Shown here: positions 7,601 through 15,521 of the stretch, one piece after another
How the letters are laid out: each line of letters starts with the position of its first letter
Position numbering within the stretch: the stretch's first letter is position 1
Assembly (NCBI RefSeq): GCF_000308375.1
Contig: NZ_BAFQ01000206.1
Coordinates: 1-64,000 of the forward strand
DNA length: 64,000 nt
Source: Nocardia aobensis NBRC 100429
GTDB taxonomy: Bacteria > Actinomycetota > Actinomycetes > Mycobacteriales > Mycobacteriaceae
Direction: 5' to 3'
Position numbers and translations under genes: made by a program
Notes under the pieces: generated by a model
The model's database searches: none
Told to the model about the DNA's origin: nothing
What the model saw: only the letters and a program-made list of their open reading frames with translations

Positions 7601-9484
7601 GATCCGGAGCGGCCCATCGCCCGGGGCAAGGCCGATGTCGGCGATCTGCGCGGTTCGGCCTTCGCGGCGACCGACGGCGATCCGCGCACCAGCTGGATCG
7701 CCCCCGAGGAGACCGTGCGCAATCGCACCGGCGCCAAACCGACGCTGACCGTTCAGCTGCCGCGCCCGGAACTGGTCACCGGCCTCGAGGTGACCCCGCC
7801 GATGGGCGCACTGCCCGCGCGGCCGACCTCGATCGCGGTGAATCTCGGTGACGGGCCCCAGGTGCGCGAGATTCCGCCCGCGCCGAAGGGACGCGATCCG
7901 GAGGCGACGGCCGAGTCCCCGGGCCGCACCTCGCCGACCGCCACACCGCCGCGGGACGCACCCGCACCGCAGCCGAAGTCGACCGACACCCCCGCGCCGA
8001 TGTCCGCACCGCCGACTCCGGTCCGGCTGGAGCTGTATCCGCACGTCACCGACCACATCGAGATCAGTATCGATACCTGGAAGCCGGTGCTGGACCGCAC
8101 CGCACTCGGTTTCACCCAGGAGCAGCCGCCGGGCCTGGCGGAAGTGTCCGTACTCGGACCGGACTTTCCGGCGCCCGCACCCGGCGACCGGCCGGTGACG
8201 GTGGACTGCGACCACGGCCCGACCCTCGCGGTCGCGGGGCGGGTGCTGCACACCAGCGTGACGGCGACGGCCGATGAATTGCGCACGGGGAAGCCGGTTT
8301 CCGCCACGGTGTGCGCGCCCGGCGACACCGCGTACGGCGGTGCCACGGTCGACCTTCCGGCCGGTTCCGTCGACGTCGCGGTCGCTCCGACCGAACTGTT
8401 CTCGGTCGACGAATTGCGTTTGGACAATACGGCTTTCGAGGCTGCCACGCCCGCGACACCGGCTACGGACGGTGGCGACGCGACGCGACCGGCCCACGAC
8501 GGTGACGAAGCAACCGGCGAGGGCGGGACTGCCGTCGACCGCCCCGCGCCGGAGTCGACCGGAGGCGCCGATCGCCCGGCCGGCATCGACGCGCCGCCCG
8601 GCGATCGCCTGCTGGTGCTGCCGCTCAGTACCAATGTCGGCTGGACCGCGCACACCGGAGACGGCCACACGTTGCGGCCCGTCGTAGTCGACGGATGGAA
8701 GCAGGGCTGGGTAATTCCCGCGGATGCGCACGGCCCGGTGACCGTGGGATTCCCGATCGACCGCTGGTATCGCCTGGCCATCTTCGGCGGTCTGCTCCTG
8801 CTGATCCCCCTGGTGCTGCTGGCCCTGCCGGTACCCGGGTGTCTGCGTAAACGGTTGGGGCACAAACGAAACCACCGCACGGACGAACTGCCGCAGGACG
8901 ACACCACGCCGCTCCCCGCAGAAGGCGGAACACCCGGCGCCACCGCCCTGTCGGCGGCCGACTCGCCCGTCCCGGCGGACGGTGCACCGACGACGTCGGC
9001 CGACGGTGCGCTCGCGCACGGAATCGGCGGCGGCACGACACCCCGGCCGGACGGTGCTTCGAGCACATCCGGCGATCACACCGACAATCCCGTGACCGCC
9101 GTCCGGGCACCGGCCTCCCCGGCCGTTTCCTACGACCCACCGCCTCGGACCTGGAACAGCTGGTGGCTGGGCGCCGCCGGTGTGCTGATCGCCGCCTTCC
9201 TCATCGCCGGCCCGATCGGGGCGGTGTGCGCCGCGATCGGTGTCGTCGCGGTACGGGTGCTGCCGCAGGCGCCGCTCGTCGTCGCCGTGCTGGCCGGGGC
9301 CGGCACGATTCTGGGCGAAGCCGCGCTCTCCACCGGGCCGTGGCGGTCGGGAGAGGTCTATATGGGTGGCTCGCTGTGGGCGCAGGTCCCGGCGCTGGTG
9401 GCGGTCGTCGCCGTGGGCGTCGCCGCACTGCCCGCGCGGAAACCGTGGGGGCGAGCGGGTTCCGCTATCCGAACCGGCGTTTGA
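4625..9484 (+). CDS. aftD: Alpha-(1->3)-arabinofuranosyltransferase AftD
   Basis: 1619 aa, larger than the roughly 1400 aa mycobacterial protein. AftD is a GT-C membrane enzyme that adds alpha-(1->3) arabinofuranose from decaprenyl-phospho-arabinose to arabinogalactan and lipoarabinomannan on the periplasmic side. The N-terminal half has many membrane helices (to about residue 470). The family signature NQAYGYFFPHG is near residue 84. Two discoidin-like carbohydrate-binding modules are visible (FDGDPSTAW near 788, TDGDPRTSW near 1018). Membrane helices return at about 1379-1400 and 1510-1600. A Pro/Ala/Asp-rich linker at about 1400-1500 and another at 1100-1145 explain part of the extra length. 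The start is TTG 4625, inside DUF2613; there is no clear Shine-Dalgarno. Its last 20 bp overlap the convergent acyltransferase gene. Confidence 0.93.
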   Translation: MSTARADAAPAAAPSADSPSSATAPLGRRWFAGTVLAAFLLTFLQAPGNTVADTKYDLAQNPVGFLQRAAHLWSSQAPMGQVQNQAYGYFFPHGAFFSLGHVLGLPAWVTQRIWWALLILAGFWGIVRLCEVLGIGTRGSRVVAAVAFALSPRVLTTLGSISSETLPMMLAPWVLLAPAALGVVGLPRVRAVRSGWRRLLPHRPTADSVSMRGATSPAASALALALMGSVNAVATVAAFLPAALWWASYRPNRTWWRFTRAWIPLLILGTFWWVVPLLVLGKVSPPFLDYIESSGVTTQWASLGEVLRGTDSWTPYVSPERIAGAVLVTQPAAVLASGALAAAGMAGLALRSMPGRGRFTLVLIAGLVGICAGYAGQLGGPFAESVRIFLDSGGAPLRNVHKLEPLIRIPLVIGLAHLLRRVPLPASVPMPVWRSAFAHPERNRMVAVAALLLAALALSTSLAWTGKLAPRGAYDKVPAYWQQTADWLAHNASDTRALVVPGAPFGSQIWGLTRDEPLQALARTPWAVRDAVPLTPPGAIRAMDSVQRLIADGRPSTGLAPTLIDQGIGILLLRNDLDPDTSRSTRPMLAHEAIEGSPGITKVAEFGNPIEVGHGDGLVADGDLRPTYPAIEIYRVSDGDSGQPADIRSGPGAPASFPGARTVPLNSVPVVQGGPEVLERLRRNGSGASGPTLLAADAARAGLTPSATTITDTPMDREADFGRVDNHNSALRAPTDARRTHNLVPDYPVPGAQPVEGQWSGATVTASSSAADATQLGGAAPGSSTAAAFDGDPSTAWLSTSAEHAVGQWLRLGLDHPIQAGALQVTTSPAAIGDPVKWIEVRTANGTVAARISEPGAPVSVSLPPGRTDWLTITATRTENGTGGGQFGISEVQLFDYSNRDAPTPVTIRHRTVLPPVPAGTPVRGWNLGQEFPGRSGCFDAPDRVRCSKGLALPAEEPGAFERTLDVPAPVTVAPRLTLRTRQGPALESLLTDPERPIARGKADVGDLRGSAFAATDGDPRTSWIAPEETVRNRTGAKPTLTVQLPRPELVTGLEVTPPMGALPARPTSIAVNLGDGPQVREIPPAPKGRDPEATAESPGRTSPTATPPRDAPAPQPKSTDTPAPMSAPPTPVRLELYPHVTDHIEISIDTWKPVLDRTALGFTQEQPPGLAEVSVLGPDFPAPAPGDRPVTVDCDHGPTLAVAGRVLHTSVTATADELRTGKPVSATVCAPGDTAYGGATVDLPAGSVDVAVAPTELFSVDELRLDNTAFEAATPATPATDGGDATRPAHDGDEATGEGGTAVDRPAPESTGGADRPAGIDAPPGDRLLVLPLSTNVGWTAHTGDGHTLRPVVVDGWKQGWVIPADAHGPVTVGFPIDRWYRLAIFGGLLLLIPLVLLALPVPGCLRKRLGHKRNHRTDELPQDDTTPLPAEGGTPGATALSAADSPVPADGAPTTSADGALAHGIGGGTTPRPDGASSTSGDHTDNPVTAVRAPASPAVSYDPPPRTWNSWWLGAAGVLIAAFLIAGPIGAVCAAIGVVAVRVLPQAPLVVAVLAGAGTILGEAALSTGPWRSGEVYMGGSLWAQVPALVAVVAVGVAALPARKPWGRAGSAIRTGV

Positions 9485-10664
9485 CCCACTGCCGCACCGG
9501 CTCTTCGACCAGCGCGTAACTCGCGGCGGCCAGCGGAATCGTGAAGGCGACCGTCAACGCCAGCACATGCAGGAACCCGCCGTTGAACGGGATGAATCCG
9601 AAGATCGGGAACATCATCGCCAGGACCACCAGATGCCAGATGAAGATGCCGTAGGACCAGCGTCCGATCGTCAGCGCCAGGCGGCTCTGCAGAAAGCGGT
9701 GCCGCGCGACACCGACCACGAGCGGGGCGAGCAGGCCGAAACCGATCAAGGCCCCTAGACCCATTTTCATCGCGTACTGCCACGCCGCGGCGCGAGCCAG
9801 TCCGGCGGGCCCGGCCAGGTCGGTGGCCGACAGCGCGAACGCGATCGCGGCGACCGGCCACATCAGCCGGCGGTCGCCGAACCACCGCTGCCACCGCGGC
9901 GCCGCGTCCCCGTCCCGCGATCGCGCGCCCAGGATCTCGGCCAGTTCGGCCAGCACCATGCCCGCCGCGAACCAGGGCAGATAGCCGGGCAGCCAGTTGT
10001 CGGCGTGGATGGCGTCCGGGGTGGGCACCGGCAGGAAATTCCAGCCCAGGCACAGCACTCCGATCGCGGTCACCGCGAACACCCGCTGCCGCGCCGCCGA
10101 GCCGCGCAACCCGGCCAGCGCCCAGGCCAGCAGCGGCAGCACCAGATAGAAGGCCACCTCCACCGACAGACTCCACATCTGGGTGAGCCCGTCGGTCAGG
10201 GTCAGCGGGACGAAGACCTGCACCAACGCCAGATTCGCCCCCCACACCCGCAGCCCGGCCGAATGCGCCGCGGACGGCAGCAGGGTGAGCGCCACGCAGA
10301 CCACGACCCAGTAGGCGGGCAGGATGCGAGCGGCCCGGTGCAGCAGATAGCGCCCCGCCCGCGGCGCGGTGCCCAGCCCGCGCGCCGCGGCGGCGTGCGG
10401 ACGCCACAGCAGGAAGCCGGAGAGGCCGAAGAACACGGCCACGGCCATGTCGAACCGCTCCCACACCCGCCCGATCACCGGCGTTCCCGCGGCGCCGGTC
10501 TGGAAGGCCACATGGGTCAGCACCACACCGAGTGCGGCCAGTCCGCGCAGACCCTCCAGTGCGGGAACGAATTTCCGGGTTCCGGGGACCGCCGGAGCGG
10601 GGCGCGACGTCGGGGCAGCCGGCACGTCGGTGCTGGATGTGGCGATTTCGGGGGTTGCGGTCAT
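9465..10664 (-). CDS. Membrane acyltransferase, OafA/YrhL (acyltransferase-3) family
   Basis: 399 aa, polytopic, about ten membrane helices. The family N-terminus is present: FVPALEGLRGLAALGVVLTH at about residues 32-51, with the conserved histidine that serves acyl transfer. GFLLWRP and an RAARILPAYWVV block follow. Such enzymes O-acylate (acetylate or succinylate) extracytoplasmic glycans or lipids. In M. tuberculosis an acyltransferase (Rv0228) sits in the same neighbourhood, so the substrate may be a wall arabinan or glycolipid (inference). The gene converges on and overlaps aftD by 20 bp. Confidence 0.88.
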   Translation of the reverse strand: MTATPEIATSSTDVPAAPTSRPAPAVPGTRKFVPALEGLRGLAALGVVLTHVAFQTGAAGTPVIGRVWERFDMAVAVFFGLSGFLLWRPHAAAARGLGTAPRAGRYLLHRAARILPAYWVVVCVALTLLPSAAHSAGLRVWGANLALVQVFVPLTLTDGLTQMWSLSVEVAFYLVLPLLAWALAGLRGSAARQRVFAVTAIGVLCLGWNFLPVPTPDAIHADNWLPGYLPWFAAGMVLAELAEILGARSRDGDAAPRWQRWFGDRRLMWPVAAIAFALSATDLAGPAGLARAAAWQYAMKMGLGALIGFGLLAPLVVGVARHRFLQSRLALTIGRWSYGIFIWHLVVLAMMFPIFGFIPFNGGFLHVLALTVAFTIPLAAASYALVEEPVRQWVKRRFG

Positions 10665-10832
10665 CGCGATCCAGTGTGCCCTGCCGGATTCGCCGCGGCC
10701 GCGTGCGGCTCCCCGCGGCCCGACCGTGGACCGCGCCTCGCCGGACGCCCGTACTTCTCCGGGGTGTTTTCCGCACTCAGCTCGCCGGGTTAAGGTGCCG
10801 GACTGTTAGTGTCGGGGCTCACGAGTGCTTGT

Positions 10833-10864
10833 GTTATGACCGCACCCGGTTATGAGCGCACCCG
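10833..10864 (+). repeat. 16-bp tandem duplication in the DUF3068 leader
   Basis: GTTATGACCGCACCCG at 10833-10848 is followed immediately by GTTATGAGCGCACCCG at 10849-10864, differing at one base. It lies 33-65 nt before the start of the DUF3068 gene. Either a small slippage duplication or a two-copy regulator site; nothing in the sequence decides. Confidence 0.5.
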
Positions 10865-10897
10865 GACGAGGCTTGTTCGACGACGAGGAGAGTTTGC

Positions 10898-12037
10898 ATG
10901 GCACTCAGTGCCGGTACCAAGAGGACGGTGGCCTGCCTGCTCGTGGGACTCGGTGCGCTGTTGATCGTCGCAGCGATACTGATTCCGACCTACGGGGTGA
11001 GCCAGTTGGCCAAAACTCCCCTCGACCTCGAGATCACCACCATCGCATCCAACAAGCCGAACGCCCCGAGCGAGGTGCTGGACGCGAAATCGCTCACCTC
11101 CGGTGAGGGCCCGGTCCAGATCGACAAGAACGTCGGGCTCATCTCGCAGCGCTTCCTCACCGTGGAGGATCCGTCGGGTAAGACCAATATGACGATCCAG
11201 GCCGGTCAGACACTGCGCCGCAAGGACAAGACCGGTGACACCGGCCTGCTGTCGGCGATCATCGACCGCGTCACCATCAACCGCAAAACCGGTCAGCCGA
11301 TCGACGACGACCCCAACGGCTCGATCGCGACCACCGTCGACAGCAAGGGCAACAGCGTCCCGGATCCGGTGCAGCACACCGGTCTCCAGTACCGCTTCCC
11401 GATCGGCACCGAGAAGACCACGTACCCGTACTTCGACATCAACGCCCGCAAGTCGTTCGATATGAAGTTCGTGGAAGAGACCGAGATCAACGATCTGAAG
11501 GTCTACCACTTCCGCCAGCAGGTGCCGCCGACCGATCTGTCCAAGGTCACCTCCGCGCCGACCAACCGGCTCACCTTCCCGGCCGCCAAGTGGGGCGTGC
11601 AGGGCGACGGCGACGTCACGATGAACCGCTACTACACCAACACCCGCGACGTGTGGGTCGAGCCGGAGACCGGCACCGTCGTGAACGGCTCCGAGCAGCT
11701 GCACCAGTACTACGCGCGCAGCGCGGACAAGCCCGAGGTCACCGCGATCAACACCACGCTGACCTTCGATCCGGACACCGTCCGCTCGCAGGCCGACGAG
11801 GCCCGCAAGTACATGGACCAGATCTCGCTCTACAGCCGCACGCTGCCGATCATCCTCGGTGTGCTGGGCGTGATCTCGCTGATCGCCGGTCTGATCCTGG
11901 GCCTGCGCGGCGGCGACGGCTCCTCGAAGCCGGGCCGGCTGGTCAAGAAGCCGCAGACCACCCAGCCGAGCGACAAGTCGGGTCAGCCGTTCTCGGAAGC
12001 GCCGACGCAGCAGATCGACATCAGCAAGAACCGGTGA
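10898..12037 (+). CDS. DUF3068 (PorA-like) membrane-anchored protein, Rv0227c-like
   Basis: 379 aa; ATG 10898 has GAGGAGAG upstream. Architecture: N-terminal membrane helix (about 10-31), a large extracytoplasmic beta-rich domain (about 35-310), a second membrane helix (about 313-334), and a polar cytoplasmic tail ending KNR. This matches DUF3068, also called the PorA family protein, found only in mycolata. In M. tuberculosis the Rv0227c homologue lies in the same cell-wall neighbourhood as aftD and is reported essential (recalled). Precise function unknown; a wall-assembly role is inferred from context. A 14-bp hairpin follows it. Confidence 0.88.
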   Translation: MALSAGTKRTVACLLVGLGALLIVAAILIPTYGVSQLAKTPLDLEITTIASNKPNAPSEVLDAKSLTSGEGPVQIDKNVGLISQRFLTVEDPSGKTNMTIQAGQTLRRKDKTGDTGLLSAIIDRVTINRKTGQPIDDDPNGSIATTVDSKGNSVPDPVQHTGLQYRFPIGTEKTTYPYFDINARKSFDMKFVEETEINDLKVYHFRQQVPPTDLSKVTSAPTNRLTFPAAKWGVQGDGDVTMNRYYTNTRDVWVEPETGTVVNGSEQLHQYYARSADKPEVTAINTTLTFDPDTVRSQADEARKYMDQISLYSRTLPIILGVLGVISLIAGLILGLRGGDGSSKPGRLVKKPQTTQPSDKSGQPFSEAPTQQIDISKNR

Positions 12038-12069
12038 TCAGCGAGAACCGGTAGGTTCTCCGGTCGCAC

Positions 12070-12103
12070 AGTGGCTCCCCGGTTGTCGGACCGGGGAGCC
12101 ACT
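12070..12103. terminator. Strong bidirectional terminator hairpin
   Basis: Perfect 14-bp inverted repeat AGTGGCTCCCCGGT / ACCGGGGAGCCACT with a 6-nt loop (TGTCGG). It lies between the end of the DUF3068 gene (12037) and the 3' end of the convergent SnoaL-like gene (12121), so it can terminate both. Confidence 0.8.
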
Positions 12104-12120
12104 GGCGTTTCGCGGGGCCG

Positions 12121-12564
12121 CTATCCGGCGGCCGGCCGGGCGGCGGGCTGCATGCGGAAGGTCAGCGCCTCCATGATGGTTTTGCGCTGGGTCTTCTGCA
12201 CCGCCGCGATCCGCCATTCGCCGTCGGCTTCGCGGACCACGGTGTAGGTGGCCAGCTTGCCCAGCTTCTTCGGCTGCCCCTTCGACGATTCCCCGCGGGT
12301 GACGACGACGGCGGTATCGCTGCCGTAGCGGCGGATCTCGATGATGTCGACGGTGAGCCGGGTGCCCTTGAGGAAACTGTCGAACAGCGCCTGATGCGCG
12401 CCGCCGATCTCGGCGCCACCGTGGTAAACGGTGCCCAGATAGGTGACGTCGGTGGCGTCGGCGGTGAAACAGGCGCCGTAGGCGGCGCCGTCGCCGCGGT
12501 TCCAGGCGTCGCGGCTGCGCTCGATGAGAGCGCGGATGGCGGTGGTGTCGGTGGTGGCGGTCAT
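12121..12564 (-). CDS. SgcJ/EcaC-type SnoaL-fold protein (DUF4440-like)
   Basis: 147 aa, one NTF2-like alpha+beta barrel. It has the N-terminal helix IRALIERSRDAWNRGDGAAYGACF, typical of SgcJ/EcaC proteins, then DATDVTYLG and the strand ATYTVVREADGEWRIAAVQ. The family includes small polyketide-tailoring and uncharacterised proteins; no catalytic role can be assigned. It diverges from a marR-type gene across a 95-bp AT-rich control region containing a perfect palindrome, so it is very likely the MarR target. Confidence 0.82.
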   Translation of the reverse strand: MTATTDTTAIRALIERSRDAWNRGDGAAYGACFTADATDVTYLGTVYHGGAEIGGAHQALFDSFLKGTRLTVDIIEIRRYGSDTAVVVTRGESSKGQPKKLGKLATYTVVREADGEWRIAAVQKTQRKTIMEALTFRMQPAARPAAG

Positions 12565-12604
12565 GAGCAGGGCCTCTCGTGATATTCTCTGCTTAGAAGA
12601 TTTT

Positions 12605-12620
12605 ACTTCTTTGGAGAAGT
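12605..12620. promoter_or_regulatory. Perfect palindrome in the marR/SnoaL divergent promoter (operator candidate)
   Basis: ACTTCT-TTGG-AGAAGT is a 16-bp perfect dyad. An overlapping imperfect dyad (AGAAG at 12595-12599 with CTTCT at 12606-12610) lies beside it. The surrounding 70 bp are conspicuously AT-rich for this genome. MarR dimers bind 16-20 bp dyads between themselves and a divergent target gene, which is exactly this geometry. Confidence 0.7.
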
Positions 12621-12659
12621 CTCTTCGTTGAGGAAGAGATTACGAGAGAGGTGTGTCCC

Positions 12660-13142
12660 GTGTCAACGACGAGTCGCCACCACGACCCCCGCCAGGTCTT
12701 TCGCCGCTATCTGAGTTCCGTTGTGCTGCATGCCCAAGCGGGTGCGAAAGCGGTCGGGCTCGGCGCCACCGACCTCTACGCGCTCAACATCCTGGAGCTG
12801 AGCGGGGCGATGACGCCCGGCGAACTCGGCGCCCGCACCGGGCTCACCACCGGACCCACCACCCGCCTGATCGATCGCCTGGAACAGGGCGGCTACGTGC
12901 GCCGGGCGCCGGATCCGGCCGACCGGCGCAAGGTCATCGTCGAACCGGTGGACCGGCCCGCCGGCCTCGACAGCGCCCTGGCCCCGGCCCGTCGCCGGAT
13001 CGGCGACATCGTGCGCGGCTACACCCCCGAACAGCGAGAACTGCTGTTCGACTACTTCGCCCGCGCGGCCGACGCGTACCAGCGCGCCGCCGAAGACATC
13101 TCCGCCGAGGAGCTCACCGAAGCGGAGACACCGGGCGAGTGA
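12660..13142 (+). CDS. MarR-family transcriptional regulator
   Basis: 160 aa from GTG 12660, with AGAGAGG about 9 nt upstream. A GTG at 12651 would leave no spacing for the ribosome site. The winged helix is clear: LNILELSGAMTPGELGARTGLTTG as the HTH (about 40-65), TRLIDRLEQGGYVRRAPDPADRRK as recognition helix and wing (about 68-92, with the conserved DxRxK wing). Flanking helices form the dimer interface. It likely represses the divergent SnoaL-fold gene and itself. The inducing ligand is unknown. Confidence 0.92.
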   Translation: MSTTSRHHDPRQVFRRYLSSVVLHAQAGAKAVGLGATDLYALNILELSGAMTPGELGARTGLTTGPTTRLIDRLEQGGYVRRAPDPADRRKVIVEPVDRPAGLDSALAPARRRIGDIVRGYTPEQRELLFDYFARAADAYQRAAEDISAEELTEAETPGE

Positions 13143-13157
13143 GTCGCCTCCCCGTCG

Positions 13158-14480
13158 TCACTCGGTAGGTAACGGCGAAAGCTTCTCTCCCACAGCGATA
13201 TTCGTAGCACCCGGATCCCGGCGCACAGTCCGGACCACCACGGTGACCACCAGCGTGGTCACGATCGCGACGATGGCGGTGGCCAGCGCGATCAACGCCG
13301 GCAGGCTGCGCACGAACGGCACGGCGACGCCCACTTCGACCGCCAATCCGGCCCAGATGACGGCGGCCGGTGCGGTGCGGTCGGCGGCGATGGCCGACAG
13401 CAGGGCTCCCTGCAGCACCGCCAACAGCGCGCCGGCCAGCGCGAACAACCACAGCAGATCCTGGATCGGCGCGTAGTCACGGCCGGCGAACAGCGGGGCC
13501 AGCGGCGCCAGCACGGCCGCGCCGGCCACGGCGACCAGGCCGACCGCCGCCAGCACGCCGAGTGCGGACCGCAGCGCGCGCACGGAATACTGCGGTTGCG
13601 CCATCCGCGGATACAGCACGACGCCGACGGCCTGCGGGAGCCAGAACGCGATCTTGGTGGCGATCGCGCCGAGGGCGTAGCGGCTGGCGTCCGCCTCGTC
13701 GAGAACGATGCGGGCGATGATCAGATCCGCGGACGACAGCGCCATCAGGGCAGCCTGGACCTGGGCCGCGCGCAGGACCGCGGTCACATCGGCGGCCCGT
13801 GCCGCGCCGATCCGCGCACCGGTGCTCCGGACCTCGACGGGGGCCCGGGCGACTTCGGTCGCGTTCGGTGGCAGCGGGTTCGAACCCGCGTCCGGCGCCG
13901 AGTACGCGATCCGGGAGATCCGATTCGCCGCCGTGGTAGCGACCAGCAAGCCGAGAGCGGCGCCCCAGAGCGCGGCCGCGGCACCCGCGCCGATGGCCAG
14001 CGCGATCAGCGCCGGAGCGACCCGGGCGATCGCCGAACCGCCGAGAACTATTGCGAGCGAACGGAATCGGTTCGTTCCCTGCAGGATTCCCTGCTCGCCG
14101 GACAGCAACACCAGGACCGGCGCGGCGATCAGCGCCCCGCCCGCGGCGACCGCGCTCACGTGCAGCAGCACCGCGACGGCGGGTATGAGCGCGAGCACGA
14201 CGACCGCCACGATCGTCGCGCAGCGCCGGGTCAGGCCGCGCACCGTCGCCACCGCGGCGCCACGCACCAACTCCCGCGCGACCACGTTCTGCAGCGCCAA
14301 CGCCGGCACCGCGGCGAGCAACTGCACGGCCAGCAGACTCGCGAAGGCGCTGTAGCCGGCCACACCCAGCCAGCGTCCGGCCAGCAGTTGCAGCAGATAG
14401 CCGGCGATATTGGCGGTCATGGCCCCAGCGGTCACCAGGGTCATATCCGCGACCACGGGTAGACGGCGCAGGGCAGGCAT
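13158..14480 (-). CDS. MATE/Wzx-type flippase-like polytopic membrane protein
   Basis: 440 aa with about 12-14 hydrophobic helices and an even loop pattern. From ATG 14480 the protein begins MPALRRLPVVADMTLVTAGA; GGGAG lies 10-14 nt upstream. A longer frame from 14786 is rejected because it would run antisense-like through the DinB coding region. The first helices (TANIAGYLLQLLAGRWLGVAGYSAFASL) resemble polysaccharide biosynthesis proteins that flip lipid-linked sugars. The cell-wall neighbourhood fits export of a polyprenyl-linked glycan, but substrate and mechanism are inferred. It converges on marR with a 15-bp gap. Confidence 0.75.
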   Translation of the reverse strand: MPALRRLPVVADMTLVTAGAMTANIAGYLLQLLAGRWLGVAGYSAFASLLAVQLLAAVPALALQNVVARELVRGAAVATVRGLTRRCATIVAVVVLALIPAVAVLLHVSAVAAGGALIAAPVLVLLSGEQGILQGTNRFRSLAIVLGGSAIARVAPALIALAIGAGAAAALWGAALGLLVATTAANRISRIAYSAPDAGSNPLPPNATEVARAPVEVRSTGARIGAARAADVTAVLRAAQVQAALMALSSADLIIARIVLDEADASRYALGAIATKIAFWLPQAVGVVLYPRMAQPQYSVRALRSALGVLAAVGLVAVAGAAVLAPLAPLFAGRDYAPIQDLLWLFALAGALLAVLQGALLSAIAADRTAPAAVIWAGLAVEVGVAVPFVRSLPALIALATAIVAIVTTLVVTVVVRTVRRDPGATNIAVGEKLSPLPTE

Positions 14481-14562
14481 CCCGCCATGCTCCCACCTCC
14501 GCGCCACCCGGCGCAGCCGAGGCCTGCCGGTACGCGACCGGCGGTGCCGTCGAGCCAGTGTT

Positions 14563-15066
14563 TCAGTCCTCGTCCACCAGCTGGCGCCGCACGTCGAGCA
14601 GGTGATGGCGGACCTCGTGGACGGTGTGGACCGCCACCCAGCGCAGTTCGCGCTCGACGCGATCGGGGTAGTTGTACAGAACTCGCCGGTTCCAGTCGTC
14701 GGCGTCGAGGCGGTCGAGAACATTCGCGAGCAGTCGCGCCGAGACGAGCAGTTCCTGAGCCACGTCGACGGGATCCTGCTCGGCATAGCCGTCGTGATCG
14801 GCGCGTTCGTCCCGGCCCATGGTGACGAGGGCCGGGCGGTCGGTGCGACGCGCCAGCAGTACGCGTTCGCGCTGCACGAGCAGTACGTCCCGGACGTGGC
14901 AGCCGTATTCCAACGGCGACCACAGCTCCGGAAGCCGGCGGCGCCGCGCGTCGGGGCAGTCGTTCAGCGTGGCGGCCAGCTCGGTGACACCGGCGAGGAT
15001 CGCGGTCGCGGCCCGCGGTGCCTCGTCCGGCCGGTACTCGTAACCGCATTCGGCGCATCGATCCAT
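14563..15066 (-). CDS. DinB-fold (DinB_2-like) protein with N-terminal CxxC
   Basis: 167 aa from ATG 15066; GTG 15087 would add seven residues. A short Cys-containing N-terminus (MDRCAECGYEY) resembles a small zinc knuckle. A four-helix bundle follows, with WSPLEYGCHVRDVL (first metal His) and the C-terminal HTVHEVRHHLLDV, a typical DinB metal-binding H-x3-H arrangement. The family includes mycothiol-dependent thiol transferases and uncharacterised metal proteins. The reaction here is unknown. It diverges from the SnoaL-like fragment at 15103. Confidence 0.8.
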   Translation of the reverse strand: MDRCAECGYEYRPDEAPRAATAILAGVTELAATLNDCPDARRRRLPELWSPLEYGCHVRDVLLVQRERVLLARRTDRPALVTMGRDERADHDGYAEQDPVDVAQELLVSARLLANVLDRLDADDWNRRVLYNYPDRVERELRWVAVHTVHEVRHHLLDVRRQLVDED

Positions 15067-15088
15067 CGCACAACCCCGTCTCGCCACG

Positions 15089-15117
15089 TTGACACCGTCT
15101 CAGTGAGACCATATTTT
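15089..15117 (+). promoter_or_regulatory. Sigma-70-type promoter with an operator dyad between -35 and -10
   Basis: TTGACA at 15089-15094 and TATTTT at 15112-15117 are spaced 17 bp. The spacer contains GTCTCA-G-TGAGAC (15097-15109), a perfect 6+1+6 inverted repeat. A dyad at this position is typical of TetR/MarR-type repression. No such regulator is adjacent, so the controlling protein is elsewhere or lost. Confidence 0.6.
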
Positions 15118-15453
15118 TTCACGCCGGACTGCACGTTTCCGACCCTCGCCGACCGCACCGGCCGTGCCCGGTTCACCGTGGCGGACTACCGGACATTCCT
15201 GCTGGACTATTTCCGTGCGCTCCCGGACGCCACCTTCACCGTGGACGAACTGATCGGCGAGGACGACCGGGTCTGGGCCCACATCACCATCCGCGGCACC
15301 CACTCCGCGGAGCTGCGCGGCGTCCCCGCGACCCACCGGCCGGTGGAGTACACCCAGCTCGGCCTGTACACGATTCGCGACGGGAAGATCGCGGGAGCGC
15401 GGGCGGTGTTCGACGATGTGACGTTGCTGCACCAGATCGGCGGGCAAGTGTAG
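15103..15453 (+). CDS. SnoaL-like polyketide cyclase/ester cyclase family protein, N-terminally shortened
   Basis: At most 116 aa. The visible part (DYRTFLLDYFRALPDATFTV, RVWAHITIRGTHSAELRGVP, LGLYTIRDGKIAGARAVFDD) is the C-terminal three quarters of a SnoaL-like ester cyclase domain. The first helix (about 30-40 residues in relatives) is missing. GTG 15103 is the longest possible start, but it lies inside the spacer of the promoter described above. If that promoter is used, the only in-frame start downstream is GTG 15178 (91 aa), which has no good ribosome site. The gene is probably a truncated remnant or a minimal variant; the product may not be functional. Confidence 0.5.
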   Translation: MRPYFFTPDCTFPTLADRTGRARFTVADYRTFLLDYFRALPDATFTVDELIGEDDRVWAHITIRGTHSAELRGVPATHRPVEYTQLGLYTIRDGKIAGARAVFDDVTLLHQIGGQV

Positions 15454-15521
15454 GGAGCCAGGCGGGCGTGCCCGGGCGGGCGTCCGCGGCCGGCATTCCG
15501 GCCGACGTAGGGTGACTCAGC

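Noticed and set aside
14481..14786. N-terminal extension of the flippase-like protein
   Set aside because: It overlaps the DinB coding region in another frame, is arginine/serine-rich and lacks hydrophobic helices. ATG 14480 has an upstream ribosome site.
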